Source of the DNA: Flavobacteriales bacterium
GTDB lineage: Bacteria > Bacteroidota > Bacteroidia > Flavobacteriales_F > PHOS-HE28
Reading direction: 5' to 3'
Assembly (NCBI GenBank): GCA_020854015.1
Contig: JADZGG010000026.1
Span: 1 to 11,873, forward strand
Length of the DNA stretch: 11,873 nt
Position numbers and translations under genes: made by a program. Numbering within the stretch: the first letter of the stretch is position 1; each line of letters opens with the position of its first letter. Of this stretch, positions 1-8,027 are shown piece after piece. The notes below the pieces were generated by a model. It was given only the letters and a program-made list of their open reading frames with translations. It was not told the DNA's origin and did no database searches.

Positions 1-361
1 CAGCGGTTTCGCTGCCCACATAGCACCAGTTCCCGGAGACATCCACATCGCGCCACAGTGTGTTGCTGCCGGTGATGTGACTGGGGAGGTTCCCGATGCG
101 CACCGGCGCGGCCGCGTTGGTGATATCGATGAAGGCCGTGCCGTTGCGCATGCCGATGATGGCATACTCTTTCCCGTTCAATGGATCGGTCCATCCCCAC
201 AGGTCGGCGGTGTTCACCTGACCGCCCAGCATCGCAATGTCCATGTGCGCCATCAGGTCCACGTTGCTGCATGGATACGGACCGGCCATGCCGTTCACAC
301 AGGGTGTCTGCGCCCAGCTGCAGGCCGGGATCATGGCGATCGAGAAGATGGTGGCCCGCAT
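1..361 (-). CDS. Choice-of-anchor B family secreted protein (N-terminal part; runs off the window)
   Basis: Only the first 120 codons are present; the gene continues past base 1. The start ATG (361-359) lies three bases after the stop of the upstream Asp-box gene, so the two are probably co-transcribed. Residues 1-17 look like a signal peptide (MRATIFSIAMIPACSWA, cut before Q18); Cys14 after IPA loosely resembles a lipobox, but the SWA-Q cut fits better. The mature part has the marks I associate with the choice-of-anchor B family: a CVNGMAGPYPCSN start, LMAHMDIAMLGG, then DLWGWTDPLNGKEYAIIGMR, NGTAFIDITNAAAPVRIGNL and LWRDVDV. These are early blades of a predicted beta-propeller found in secreted Bacteroidota proteins. 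No enzymatic activity is known to me for the family. The C-terminus is not visible, so it cannot be said whether this protein also ends in the shared tail of its neighbours. Family assignment is from memory of the motifs. Confidence 0.85.
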   Translation of the reverse strand, partial: MRATIFSIAMIPACSWAQTPCVNGMAGPYPCSNVDLMAHMDIAMLGGQVNTADLWGWTDPLNGKEYAIIGMRNGTAFIDITNAAAPVRIGNLPSHITGSNTLWRDVDVSGNWCYVGSETA

Positions 362-364
362 TCG

Positions 365-3300
365 TTAAGGCAGTTGTTGCAGGCGTGTGCTCGTGGGCAC
401 TATTCCGCCGATGTTCTGCAGGATGATGTCCCGATCGTTGTCGCTGCCGGTGTACTTCACCACGCCATCCAGGTTGGTGTCCTCCATGCGGTAGCCGGTG
501 ATGCTGTTGGTGGGCACCACACCACCGATGGCCTGCAGGATCGGGTCGCGGTCGTTGCCGGCACCGGTGTATAGGAGTTGCCCGTCGCGCGCCACGTTGC
601 CCGTCCAGAGCGTCTGCACACCGCTGATGTCCTTGCGAGCATTGGTGCCGAACATCGTTGTTGAAGGGAGCGTCAGGTCCAGGCTCACGGCGGCACCGCT
701 TAGCGTCAATGGCACACTGGTCATCACACCGAGGTGGTTGCGGTGGCGCACGGCCACCTGGTAGCTACCGGCCGGGGCCAGCAAGGCAATGGGCGAAACA
801 CCATCCTCCGCCACTACGTCCCCATCACGTTGCACAAGCGCGGCACGCGTGGCCACGATGGTGGTCGGTGTGCTGGTGTTGCGAAGTTCCACGAGCACCC
901 AATCCACGATAGCATTGTCGCCGGTGATGTTGGTCACGCCGCTGAGCAAGGTCTCACCGCCGCCATCGCCCGCCTGTGTGAAGCCGAGCGCCGTGAAGGG
1001 CTCGACGTTCGGGATCAGGCCTCCGGCGCGAAGGCCGTCGCGCATACGACCCGTGAGGTTGTCGTAAGGCCCCTCGAGCATCACCTTCAGTGCGAGGCGC
1101 ACTCCGTTGTTCACCACATAAATGTTGTCGAGGTAGAGCCGGTCACCATAGTCATTCACCCCGGTGAAACGGAACACCACCTGTTGACCATCGTAGGCGC
1201 TGAGGTCGATGTCGTGCAACAGCCATTGGTTCGCATCAGAGGGCGCCCATGGACTTGTGCCGGTGGTGGTGGTGCCAAGCGCCAGTGCTTCCGCATAGTA
1301 CAGTTGGGTCCAGTTCGCGCCACCGTTTGTGCTGATCTCCACGCGCAGACCATCAGTGTAAGAAGCGCCGTAACCCTTGTAGGCATGGTGGAAACGAAGG
1401 AGCGATCCAGCGCTGCCGGCCAATGTGATCACAGGTGTCACCAATCGATCCACCTGGCCGGGTGCGTTGTAATAGTAGTAGTCCATGCGCCAGGCACGTG
1501 TGGCGTTGCCATCGGCACCGGTCACGGAAACGTTGCTCCAGGTGTCCAGCGCATCCGGATTCTCCAGCGCCCAACCGGCGGGCGTCAGCAGTTGGTCCTC
1601 GGCGTCGGCGATCACGGGTGCGTTCGCCCCGGTTCCGTTTAAGGTGATGAAAGCGGGGAAGGTCCTGGTGCTGCTTCCGTTCGCATCGGTAACGGTGAGC
1701 GAAACGGTGTACTGGCCGGGTGTGGTGTAGGTAATGATCGGAGATCGGCTCGTGCTGGTGCTCGGGCTTCCACCGGGGAAGCTCCAGTTCCAGGTGGGGC
1801 TGTTGCCGCTGAGCGCGCTGTTGTCCCAAAACTGCACGGCGGGTGCTAGGCAGGTCACCGTGCGCTTGTCCGCGGCGAAGTTGGCGAGCGGCGCAGCAGG
1901 TGTTTCCAAGCTGCTCTCCCACACACTTCGGTCGGTTCCGTTGCGGATCTTGCCTTCCTTGTAATTGATCAGCAGCCGCGTGCTGTAGATCCGTGCTGGC
2001 AATCCGGCGTTCCATAAGGTCCACGTTGGTGACGCGTCGTTGCGACGGAACACGGCGCGGCGCGTACCGATGTACACTTCACCATTGCTTCCAAGCTGGT
2101 GAGTGATGTTGGTGGGCCATTCGCCGTTGAGGCTGCTCGTGGTGATGTTCGTCCAGTTGCCACCGCCGTTGGTGCTCTTGTAGGCTACGTAGCCGTCGTG
2201 GTTGGGAGCGTCACCGTATTGTGAGGTACGCAGGAGCCAGATCGTCTGGGCATCCGTGCCGCTAACGGCAATGTCGTAGGGCACCCAGGTGTTGCCGTTC
2301 AACTGCGCGCTGCTCGGTGTGATGTTGGTCCATGTGGCACCAGCATCGGTGCTGCGCCATACCTTCTTCACATCCCACCAACCGAGGTAGGTGCACGCGT
2401 AGATCGTGTTCGGGTCGCTGTAGGCTACTTCAATGCTCGTCACCTTCTCACCGAAGTCGTGGACCTGCACGAAGGAAGCTCCGTTGTCGTCGGTGCGCCA
2501 GAGCGCATTACCATTGCCGAGGTAGGCGGTGTTCACCAGGTTGGGGTGCCAGGCCAGCTCGCTGCTCTCACCGGTGATGTAGCTCGCGTTGGGTTGCTTG
2601 CTCCAGGTGGTGTTGCCGTTGGCCACGTTGCGGTCCCCGCTCAGGGTTTTGTAACCGTAATCGCTCAGGGCGCGACGGTCGTACTGCGGATGCACGAAGC
2701 CACGCACACCATCACCACCATCGGTGCAGACCCATCCGTTGATGTACACATTGTTGTCCTTCAGCATGGTGCCGTTGTGGTAGGCACCGCCCAGCATCAC
2801 TTGGCTGCCGGTCCATCCGCCCACGCCGAAACCCCAGAAGTCCGTACCCGCGATGCCGAACATGCGGCGGTTGAAGGTGGCGCCTGCATCCGTGCTGTAG
2901 AAGATGCCCCCGTCGCCGGCCAACCAGATCTCGCTGCCATAGAACCGTATATCGTGAATGTCCGCGTGCACATAGTTCACCTTGCTGCTGTGGCTCCACT
3001 TGGAAGGGCAGGTGAAAGTGACGCCGCCATCGGTGCTCACCCAACGGTTCACGCCGCAAACATTCACTTTGTTCGCATCGGTGGGGTCCACCGCCAAGGC
3101 AAGGTCGTAGTAGTACTGTCCGCCATCATCCTGCCCGCCATCATCCCAGGCCATCAGATTGAAGTTGGTGGGGCTTGGCACGCCGCCCGGACCGGTGCCG
3201 CAGCATTGGAAGGTCCAGCTGCTGCCGCTGTCGGTGCTCTTGTAGATGCCGTAGAGCCCACTGCCACCGTCGGCGGCTCCGGTGCACAGGGCGTACACGA

Positions 3301-4303
3301 TGTTCGGCGATGCGGCGCTCACGGCGATCTCCGTGCGTTCCTGTTCATCGGGGCTAACGGGCACGGGCCAGCCGGTGGCCATCTGCGTGAAGGTGCTACC
3401 GTTGTCCGTGCTGCGCCAGAACTGCGTGAGGTTGCTGGTCTGCTTCACCGCGTACACGGTTGCCGGGTCGCCGGGCTTGAACTCGATCTCCTGCCAGATG
3501 CCGCTTTGCACTTGCGTGAAGGTGGTGCCGCCATTGTCGCTACGGTACAGCCCTTGGTTGCTGCATAGGAAGAGCTTCAGGTTGTTGGTAGGGTGCAGCA
3601 CGATGTCGCGGATGGAATGGCTGAGCCCATTGAAGGTCGCGTCGCCGACGATGTTCCACGTGGTGCCGCCGTCCGTGGTCTTGTACACCTTCCCTTCAGC
3701 ACCGAACCAAACGATGTTGGGGTCGATGGGGTCGATCTCCAGAGCCACAACCGAACCCACCATCATGCTCTTGGTCACGTTGGTCCAGTTCAGACCCTTG
3801 TCGGTGCTTTTCCAAACACCTGCATTGGCCGAACCAGCAAAGCAGATGTTGCCATTGCTGGCTGCCTGTTCAACCGTGTACACGTGCGCTGCACCCGCGG
3901 CATAGCTCTTCACCACGGATCCATGGTCCCAATCGATGGGCCCGATGCAGCTCCAGTTCGCCGCGCGTGATGCGGCGAGGGCGTCAGTGGCATCGATGTA
4001 GTCGCGCAGGTTCTGTGCGTAAGCGGCCCGTTGTGCGGGATCCTTGGGCACAAGGTCATGGCCTAGTTCGCGTTTCCAGCGCTTGAAGTACTGTGTGTGC
4101 GCGTTCTTCACGAAGGGGTGCGTGGCATAGTAGGCATCGAAGGCCACTTGCACTTCGCCAGGATCGGGGTCCGGTGCGTAAAGCAACTGCACCCAAGCAG
4201 GCACATCGTTCTGCCGGGTCTGTGCGGCTTGTTGAACGCCCCCCTGCGCTTGGCTGAAAAGGGACAGGCTGAACAGAACGGAAAGGAGCGGGAAACGGTT
4301 CAT
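365..4303 (-). CDS. Secreted Asp-box (BNR/VPS10-like) beta-propeller protein with PKD, choice-of-anchor J and dockerin-like tail
   Basis: This gene encodes 1312 residues. Residues 1-19 form a signal peptide (cut about SQA-Q20). Residues 44-85 (EVQVAFDAYY, QYFKRWKREL) match the N-terminal helix-rich lead that I recall in Bacteroidota Asp-box proteins. Residues about 120-800 carry some ten Asp-box-like motifs of the form S-T-D-x-G-x-T-W/F, for example near 166, 209, 254, 298, 355, 422, 470, 603, 650 and 709, so they should fold as one or two beta-propellers of the sortilin/sialidase superfold. I see no sialidase FRIP motif and cannot assign a catalytic residue. Residues about 806-888 are a PKD domain (TWNWSFPGG, then ITYTTPGQYTVSLTVTDANG). 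Residues about 893-1065 are a choice-of-anchor J (MAM-like jelly-roll) domain. Residues 1069-1312 are the tail shared with two neighbours, ending RLQQLP. The protein is probably extracellular or surface-bound, with a binding role. The gene has its own space after a terminator and runs into the next gene with a 3-bp gap. Confidence 0.9.
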   Translation of the reverse strand: MNRFPLLSVLFSLSLFSQAQGGVQQAAQTRQNDVPAWVQLLYAPDPDPGEVQVAFDAYYATHPFVKNAHTQYFKRWKRELGHDLVPKDPAQRAAYAQNLRDYIDATDALAASRAANWSCIGPIDWDHGSVVKSYAAGAAHVYTVEQAASNGNICFAGSANAGVWKSTDKGLNWTNVTKSMMVGSVVALEIDPIDPNIVWFGAEGKVYKTTDGGTTWNIVGDATFNGLSHSIRDIVLHPTNNLKLFLCSNQGLYRSDNGGTTFTQVQSGIWQEIEFKPGDPATVYAVKQTSNLTQFWRSTDNGSTFTQMATGWPVPVSPDEQERTEIAVSAASPNIVYALCTGAADGGSGLYGIYKSTDSGSSWTFQCCGTGPGGVPSPTNFNLMAWDDGGQDDGGQYYYDLALAVDPTDANKVNVCGVNRWVSTDGGVTFTCPSKWSHSSKVNYVHADIHDIRFYGSEIWLAGDGGIFYSTDAGATFNRRMFGIAGTDFWGFGVGGWTGSQVMLGGAYHNGTMLKDNNVYINGWVCTDGGDGVRGFVHPQYDRRALSDYGYKTLSGDRNVANGNTTWSKQPNASYITGESSELAWHPNLVNTAYLGNGNALWRTDDNGASFVQVHDFGEKVTSIEVAYSDPNTIYACTYLGWWDVKKVWRSTDAGATWTNITPSSAQLNGNTWVPYDIAVSGTDAQTIWLLRTSQYGDAPNHDGYVAYKSTNGGGNWTNITTSSLNGEWPTNITHQLGSNGEVYIGTRRAVFRRNDASPTWTLWNAGLPARIYSTRLLINYKEGKIRNGTDRSVWESSLETPAAPLANFAADKRTVTCLAPAVQFWDNSALSGNSPTWNWSFPGGSPSTSTSRSPIITYTTPGQYTVSLTVTDANGSSTRTFPAFITLNGTGANAPVIADAEDQLLTPAGWALENPDALDTWSNVSVTGADGNATRAWRMDYYYYNAPGQVDRLVTPVITLAGSAGSLLRFHHAYKGYGASYTDGLRVEISTNGGANWTQLYYAEALALGTTTTGTSPWAPSDANQWLLHDIDLSAYDGQQVVFRFTGVNDYGDRLYLDNIYVVNNGVRLALKVMLEGPYDNLTGRMRDGLRAGGLIPNVEPFTALGFTQAGDGGGETLLSGVTNITGDNAIVDWVLVELRNTSTPTTIVATRAALVQRDGDVVAEDGVSPIALLAPAGSYQVAVRHRNHLGVMTSVPLTLSGAAVSLDLTLPSTTMFGTNARKDISGVQTLWTGNVARDGQLLYTGAGNDRDPILQAIGGVVPTNSITGYRMEDTNLDGVVKYTGSDNDRDIILQNIGGIVPTSTRLQQLP
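368..1099 (-). repeat. Shared C-terminal tail module, copy 1 (in the Asp-box protein)
   Basis: Residues 1069-1312 of the Asp-box protein. The order is KVMLEGPYD, GRMRDGLRAGGLIP, EPFTALGFTQ, a Gly-rich turn, VDWVLVELR, STPTTIVATRAALVQRDGDV, SYQVAVRHRNHLGVM, then two Asp/Asn-rich repeats with YTGAGNDRDPILQAIGG and EDTNLDGVVKYTGSDNDRD, and the end RLQQLP. It is clearly homologous to the tails at 4456-5181 and 8031-8732. The protein end coincides with the module end, so it acts as a modular C-terminal appendage. Confidence 0.92.
3116..3145 (-). repeat. Tandem 15-bp duplication inside the Asp-box gene
   Basis: Two adjacent 15-base units match at 14 of 15 positions and encode DDGGQ twice (residues 387-396), within a surface loop between Asp-box motifs. 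The reading frame is kept. It is a small in-frame slippage-type duplication, possibly adding an acidic metal-binding loop. Confidence 0.85.
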
Positions 4304-4390
4304 GGAGCAAGTATTCTGAAAGATCGGTGGTTATGAAGGAACGCTCGCACCGGATGTGGCGCACGATCAGGATCCCACCTAGGATGAGCT

Positions 4391-4427
4391 TAAGAAGAAT
4401 CCCGCCTTCCGAAGGAACGGAGGCGGG
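4391..4427 (-). terminator. Intrinsic terminator after the M36 peptidase gene
   Basis: The arms CCCGCC (4401-4406) plus TCCG (4408-4411) pair with CGGA (4418-4421) plus GGCGGG (4422-4427), with one bulged base and a 6-base loop: ten GC-rich pairs. Read on the minus strand, the hairpin is followed by ATTCTTCTTAA, a T-rich run. It sits 25 bases past the peptidase stop and about 100 bases before the start of the Asp-box gene. The two genes are therefore probably separate transcripts, and a promoter for the Asp-box gene should lie between 4304 and 4390. I could not pick a convincing one there. Confidence 0.8.
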
Positions 4428-4452
4428 CTTCCCATGGTAGGTTCAAGATGAC

Positions 4453-7400
4453 CTAGGGCAGTTGCTGTACGCGGTTGTTCGTGGGCACTGTGCCGCCGAT
4501 GTTGAAAAGGATCACATCGCGATCGTTGCCGGTCCCGGTGTACTTCACCACGCCGTCCAGGTTGGTGTCCTCCATGCGGTATCCCGTGATGCTATTGGTG
4601 GGTACAACACCGCCGATGGCTTGGAGAATGGGGTCGCGATCGTTGCCCGCTCCTGTGTACAGAAGCTCAGTATCCAATGTCACATTCCCTGTCCAGAGGC
4701 CTTGGATGCCGCCGAGGTCCTTGCGAGCTCCCGTGCCGTAGGTGGCGGTGCCCGCAAGCGTGAGGTCCACGGATGTGGCGGCACCGGTCAAGGCGAGCGG
4801 TGTCGCGGTCATGCATGCCAGGTGGTTCCGGTGGCGCACGGCCACGTAGTAACTGCCGGCCGGGCTGTTGAAGAGGACAGGCGAGGTTCCGTTGGTGCCC
4901 ACCACGTCGCCATCGCGTTGCACCAAGGCGCTGCGCGTGGCCACGATGGTGGAAGGGGTGACCGCACTGCGCAGCTCAACGAGCACCCAGTCAACGATGG
5001 CATCATCACCGGTCACGCTGAACACGGCAGGCAGCACCGTCTCTCCGCCGCCGCCGCCGACCTGTGTGAAGCCGAGGGCGGTGAAGGGTTCGGTCGTCGG
5101 GATCAGGCTGGCGGCACGTAGGTCATCACGCATACGACCAAGGCCCGCGTCGTACGGTCCTTCGAGCATCAGTTTCACTTGCATGGGCAGGCCGTTGCTC
5201 ACCACCTGCACATTGTCCAGGTAGAGCCAGTTGCCAAAGCCATTGATCGCCGTGAAACGGACCAGGATGTCCTGCCCGTCGTAAGCGCTGATGTCCAGGT
5301 CGTGGGCCTGCCACTGGCTGCACGCGCTGGGTGTATAGTTCGAGGTGGTCGCTGGCGCCGTAGCGAGCGCTGCGCCTTGTGCGAAGAAGACCTGGTTCCA
5401 TGTGACGCCGCAGTCGTTGCTCACCTCCACGCGGAAGCCGTCCACATAGGCTGAACTGTACTCAGCGTATGCGTGGTCGAACTTCAGGCGTGTGCTCCCC
5501 GAAGTGGAAAGGTCGATCACAGGGCTGAGCAGGCGGTCCACCTGGCCAGGTGCGTTGTAACTGAAGTTGTTGATGGACCAGCTGGTGGTGCTGGCGCACG
5601 CAGGTCCGTTGGTGAGCGCAGTGGTCGTCCAGGTGGTGCCATTGTCGGGATTCTGCAGGAACCAACCGGTGGGTGTCACCAAGCCGGCATCCACGGTTTC
5701 GGCGAAGGGCACGGTGCTGGTGAGGGTGTTGGTGATCGAGATGCTGGAGGAGAGTGCATCGTTGCTGGTGGCCCCATCACCCGCGAGTGCAGTGGATACG
5801 ATGAGTGTGTGGGCTCCTCCACCGGTGATCGTGAGCGGAGTACTGAAGGTGAAGTTCACTGCAGCTCCTGCTGGCAGGCTTCCAGTGAACGTCTCGCTCA
5901 CAAGCGGTCCACCGTCCAGGCTGTAGCGAACAGGGAAGCCGGTCTGCGTGGCCTGGCCGTAGTTGCGCACCGTGGCTTGCACCGCGATGCCGCTCGCGGC
6001 GCAGTCGAACAACAGGCCCGGAGCCGGGGCCACCAAGGCAGAGACACCGATGTTGTTGGGCATGGGTGTATCGAAGGCCTCGGTCTGGTCACTGCGACTT
6101 GAGCTGCTGCCCTGACTGGCGCTCACTCCCAGACCGCGACGTGCGAAGGCGGACCAGATGAGGTTCTGGTTGGCACCTCCGTTGTTAAGCACATCAGCTT
6201 GAAGGATGGCGTCACGTGCGTCCACGAAGCCGGGGTTGCAGGCCGTCAACTTCAGGCCATCGATCACCAGCTGCATGGCGATGTTGTTCCCTCCTGTACC
6301 GTTATAGATGTCCGGGTCAAGGCCGTATTGGTCGACCAGGTCCCAGGTCAGTTCCCACAGCATGGTGCACCACACGAAGCCGATGCCATGAGGCTGGCTT
6401 ACTCCACTGTTCGTGTTGGCGTAGGTGTAGCTGTTGGTGGCGAAGTTGGTGCAGTAGGGTGCTGGGCGGATGCCACCACCACTGACCGGTTGGCCAAGCA
6501 GGTAGGTGCCGATGCCGCGAACGTCGGTACGCTGATCGCCTGCTTCAATGGTCATCATCAGGCCGAAATAGTCGCTCCACCCTTCGCCCATCTGTTCGGC
6601 GTTGCCCAGGCAGCTGGTGTTCGACGGGCCGCCGACAAGACGGTTGCTGATGCCATGGCCATACTCGTGCGCGATCACACCGTTGTCCAGGTCGCTGTCG
6701 CGGTTGGGCGTGGTGTTCGTCCAGCGGTACATCTGCATGCGCGGGTTGCTTCCGTCCGGGGGGGTGCCGAAGTTGGCATTGCTGGTGCCGCTGCCGTCCT
6801 GTGCATCGGCGTTCACCCAATCATTGCCGGCACCGCCGCGACCGTAGTTGTTGCTCTGGAAGTTGCCGGCGGGATCATCGAAGCCGTACTGATACCAAAC
6901 GTCGTGCATCAGGTTGTTCCAGTAGAACAGGTTGGTGGTGGCGGCGCTCAGGTAGGCGCTCGGTGCCTGGGCCAGGTCAACGGCGAAGTCGAAGTCCAGG
7001 GTGGCACCACCGTCAGGGCTCACTCCTGCGACGTTGTCGGCATTAGCATCCTCCGATGCCCACACGTTGTTGCCACGGGTAATGGTGTACTCCGCACCGG
7101 CAGCGCCGTTGGTGTCGTGCCAACCATAGGGTGAGGCGATACCACCGGCGGTCCAAGGGGCATTGCGGATCACGTGAGCGCCGTGATTGGGGCTCTCGGC
7201 CGGCCACGGGTACACGCGGTAGTCGTTGGGTGCGGCGGGTGCAGGGGCAGGTGCTTCCTCGGGCACCGGCGCAGCACCATGTGCATGCTCAGCGTGCGGT
7301 GCATCGAAGCCGCACTGGCTCACCCAGTCGTTGCGGTCCAGTTCCGCGCCGGTGGTGGCGTCCACGCGCACGTTCCACCAGTGGATTCCGTTCGCACTGT

Positions 7401-7935
7401 AGTAGTTCACGTTCCACGCGAGCTGCAAACGGTCGTTCACCGGTTGATAGACCAGCTGAACGGTGACCGGCTCACCAGAGAATGCGGCTCCATCGTAGGA
7501 CCAGCGCTTCAATGAAGCATCGGTTCCGGTGAGCATGGGAAGGCTGCCTTTAACGCCGTCCTTGTTCAGCACCAGGGCCAAAGCCGCTTCGGGGCTCAAT
7601 GCCGGGCTGGTGGTGTCCACGCGCTTGGCGAGGTGGCTGAAGGTGCCGTTGTTGAGCTTCACGATGCGCCCATCCACGGCCTGGTGGATGGCCACATCGC
7701 CGTTCCATACCTCAATACCCTGCCAGCGCTGACGGTAGAAGGTGTGCTGCGCACCCGTACGTGCCGTACGGTACTGGTCTTTCAGGACAACATCCTGGAG
7801 GTCTTCAGAGGTGTATCCGGCCTTGGCGAGCTCCGTTCGTGCGGCGGCCAGTGGGTCCGAAGGCCGCTCTTGGGCGGATGTGGTGCGGGGCAGGAGCACG
7901 GCGCAGGCCGCGAACGCGAGGGTCGTAAAGCGCAT
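4453..7935 (-). CDS. Secreted M36 family (fungalysin-type) zinc metallopeptidase with choice-of-anchor J and dockerin-like tail
   Basis: An endopeptidase precursor of 1160 residues. Residues 1-21 are a signal peptide (cut TSA-Q22). Residues about 25-208 are the FTP-type propeptide that keeps the enzyme inactive until cleaved (YRQRWQGIEVWNGDVAIH, later WNVNYYSANGIHWWNVRVD). Residues 211-238 are a His/Ala/Pro-rich linker. The catalytic domain spans about 240-626: zinc motif HEYGH at 423-427 with catalytic Glu424, and the third zinc ligand Glu451 in MGEGWSD, placed as in fungalysin. SPNHGAHV and PYGWHDTNG before it are typical of the family. Residues about 627-740 look like a CARDB/Ig-like domain, 741-913 a choice-of-anchor J domain, and 919-1160 the shared tail ending RVQQLP. 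It probably acts outside the cell in protein breakdown. It is far longer than a minimal M36 enzyme because of the C-terminal domains. A terminator follows the TAG stop. Confidence 0.95.
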   Translation of the reverse strand: MRFTTLAFAACAVLLPRTTSAQERPSDPLAAARTELAKAGYTSEDLQDVVLKDQYRTARTGAQHTFYRQRWQGIEVWNGDVAIHQAVDGRIVKLNNGTFSHLAKRVDTTSPALSPEAALALVLNKDGVKGSLPMLTGTDASLKRWSYDGAAFSGEPVTVQLVYQPVNDRLQLAWNVNYYSANGIHWWNVRVDATTGAELDRNDWVSQCGFDAPHAEHAHGAAPVPEEAPAPAPAAPNDYRVYPWPAESPNHGAHVIRNAPWTAGGIASPYGWHDTNGAAGAEYTITRGNNVWASEDANADNVAGVSPDGGATLDFDFAVDLAQAPSAYLSAATTNLFYWNNLMHDVWYQYGFDDPAGNFQSNNYGRGGAGNDWVNADAQDGSGTSNANFGTPPDGSNPRMQMYRWTNTTPNRDSDLDNGVIAHEYGHGISNRLVGGPSNTSCLGNAEQMGEGWSDYFGLMMTIEAGDQRTDVRGIGTYLLGQPVSGGGIRPAPYCTNFATNSYTYANTNSGVSQPHGIGFVWCTMLWELTWDLVDQYGLDPDIYNGTGGNNIAMQLVIDGLKLTACNPGFVDARDAILQADVLNNGGANQNLIWSAFARRGLGVSASQGSSSSRSDQTEAFDTPMPNNIGVSALVAPAPGLLFDCAASGIAVQATVRNYGQATQTGFPVRYSLDGGPLVSETFTGSLPAGAAVNFTFSTPLTITGGGAHTLIVSTALAGDGATSNDALSSSISITNTLTSTVPFAETVDAGLVTPTGWFLQNPDNGTTWTTTALTNGPACASTTSWSINNFSYNAPGQVDRLLSPVIDLSTSGSTRLKFDHAYAEYSSAYVDGFRVEVSNDCGVTWNQVFFAQGAALATAPATTSNYTPSACSQWQAHDLDISAYDGQDILVRFTAINGFGNWLYLDNVQVVSNGLPMQVKLMLEGPYDAGLGRMRDDLRAASLIPTTEPFTALGFTQVGGGGGETVLPAVFSVTGDDAIVDWVLVELRSAVTPSTIVATRSALVQRDGDVVGTNGTSPVLFNSPAGSYYVAVRHRNHLACMTATPLALTGAATSVDLTLAGTATYGTGARKDLGGIQGLWTGNVTLDTELLYTGAGNDRDPILQAIGGVVPTNSITGYRMEDTNLDGVVKYTGTGNDRDVILFNIGGTVPTNNRVQQLP
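4456..5181 (-). repeat. Shared C-terminal tail module, copy 2 (in the M36 peptidase)
   Basis: Residues 919-1160 of the peptidase. The motif order is the same as in copy 1: KLMLEGPYD, GRMRDDLRAASLIP, VDWVLVELR, STIVATRSALVQRDGDV, YVAVRHRNHLACM, two NDRD repeats, end RVQQLP. Residues 1091-1134 are identical to residues 1243-1286 of the Asp-box protein. Confidence 0.92.
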
Positions 7936-7955
7936 GGTTCAGGTTGACGAAGCGG

Positions 7956-7986
7956 CAAATTAGGTGGTTGGCCCTTGGTAGAGCAA
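7956..7986 (-). promoter_or_regulatory. Possible Bacteroidota-type promoter for the M36 peptidase gene
   Basis: On the minus strand TTG (7986-7984) is followed, 20-21 bases on, by CTAATTTG (7963-7956). This resembles the Bacteroidota sigma pattern TTG-N19-TAnnTTTG, but the -7 box is one base short. The box ends 20 bases before the ATG at 7935. The gap otherwise has only a weak 5-bp hairpin (7977-7991, GGTAG/CTACC) that overlaps the TTG and lacks a T run, so read-through from the upstream gene is also possible. Confidence 0.35.
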
Positions 7987-8027
7987 CTACCTGATGCACA
8001 GGCTTGTGATCCCGAGGGTGCGCAGCC

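Noticed and set aside
446..4665. Near-identical DNA stretches in two genes, suggesting a mobile element or recent duplication
   Set aside because: The matches are coding, diverged only at synonymous positions, and have no flanking terminal repeats or transposase; an old domain duplication explains them.
6199..7134. A 311-codon plus-strand open frame antisense to the M36 catalytic domain (and similar ones at 2459-3568, 734-1642 and 5473-6102)
   Set aside because: Each lies wholly within a well-supported minus-strand gene, shows Ala/Val/His-rich composition and has no family motifs.
7977..7991. A hairpin GGTAG/CTACC in the gap after the di-haem gene, considered as its terminator
   Set aside because: The stem is only five pairs with no T run on the minus strand, too weak to call.
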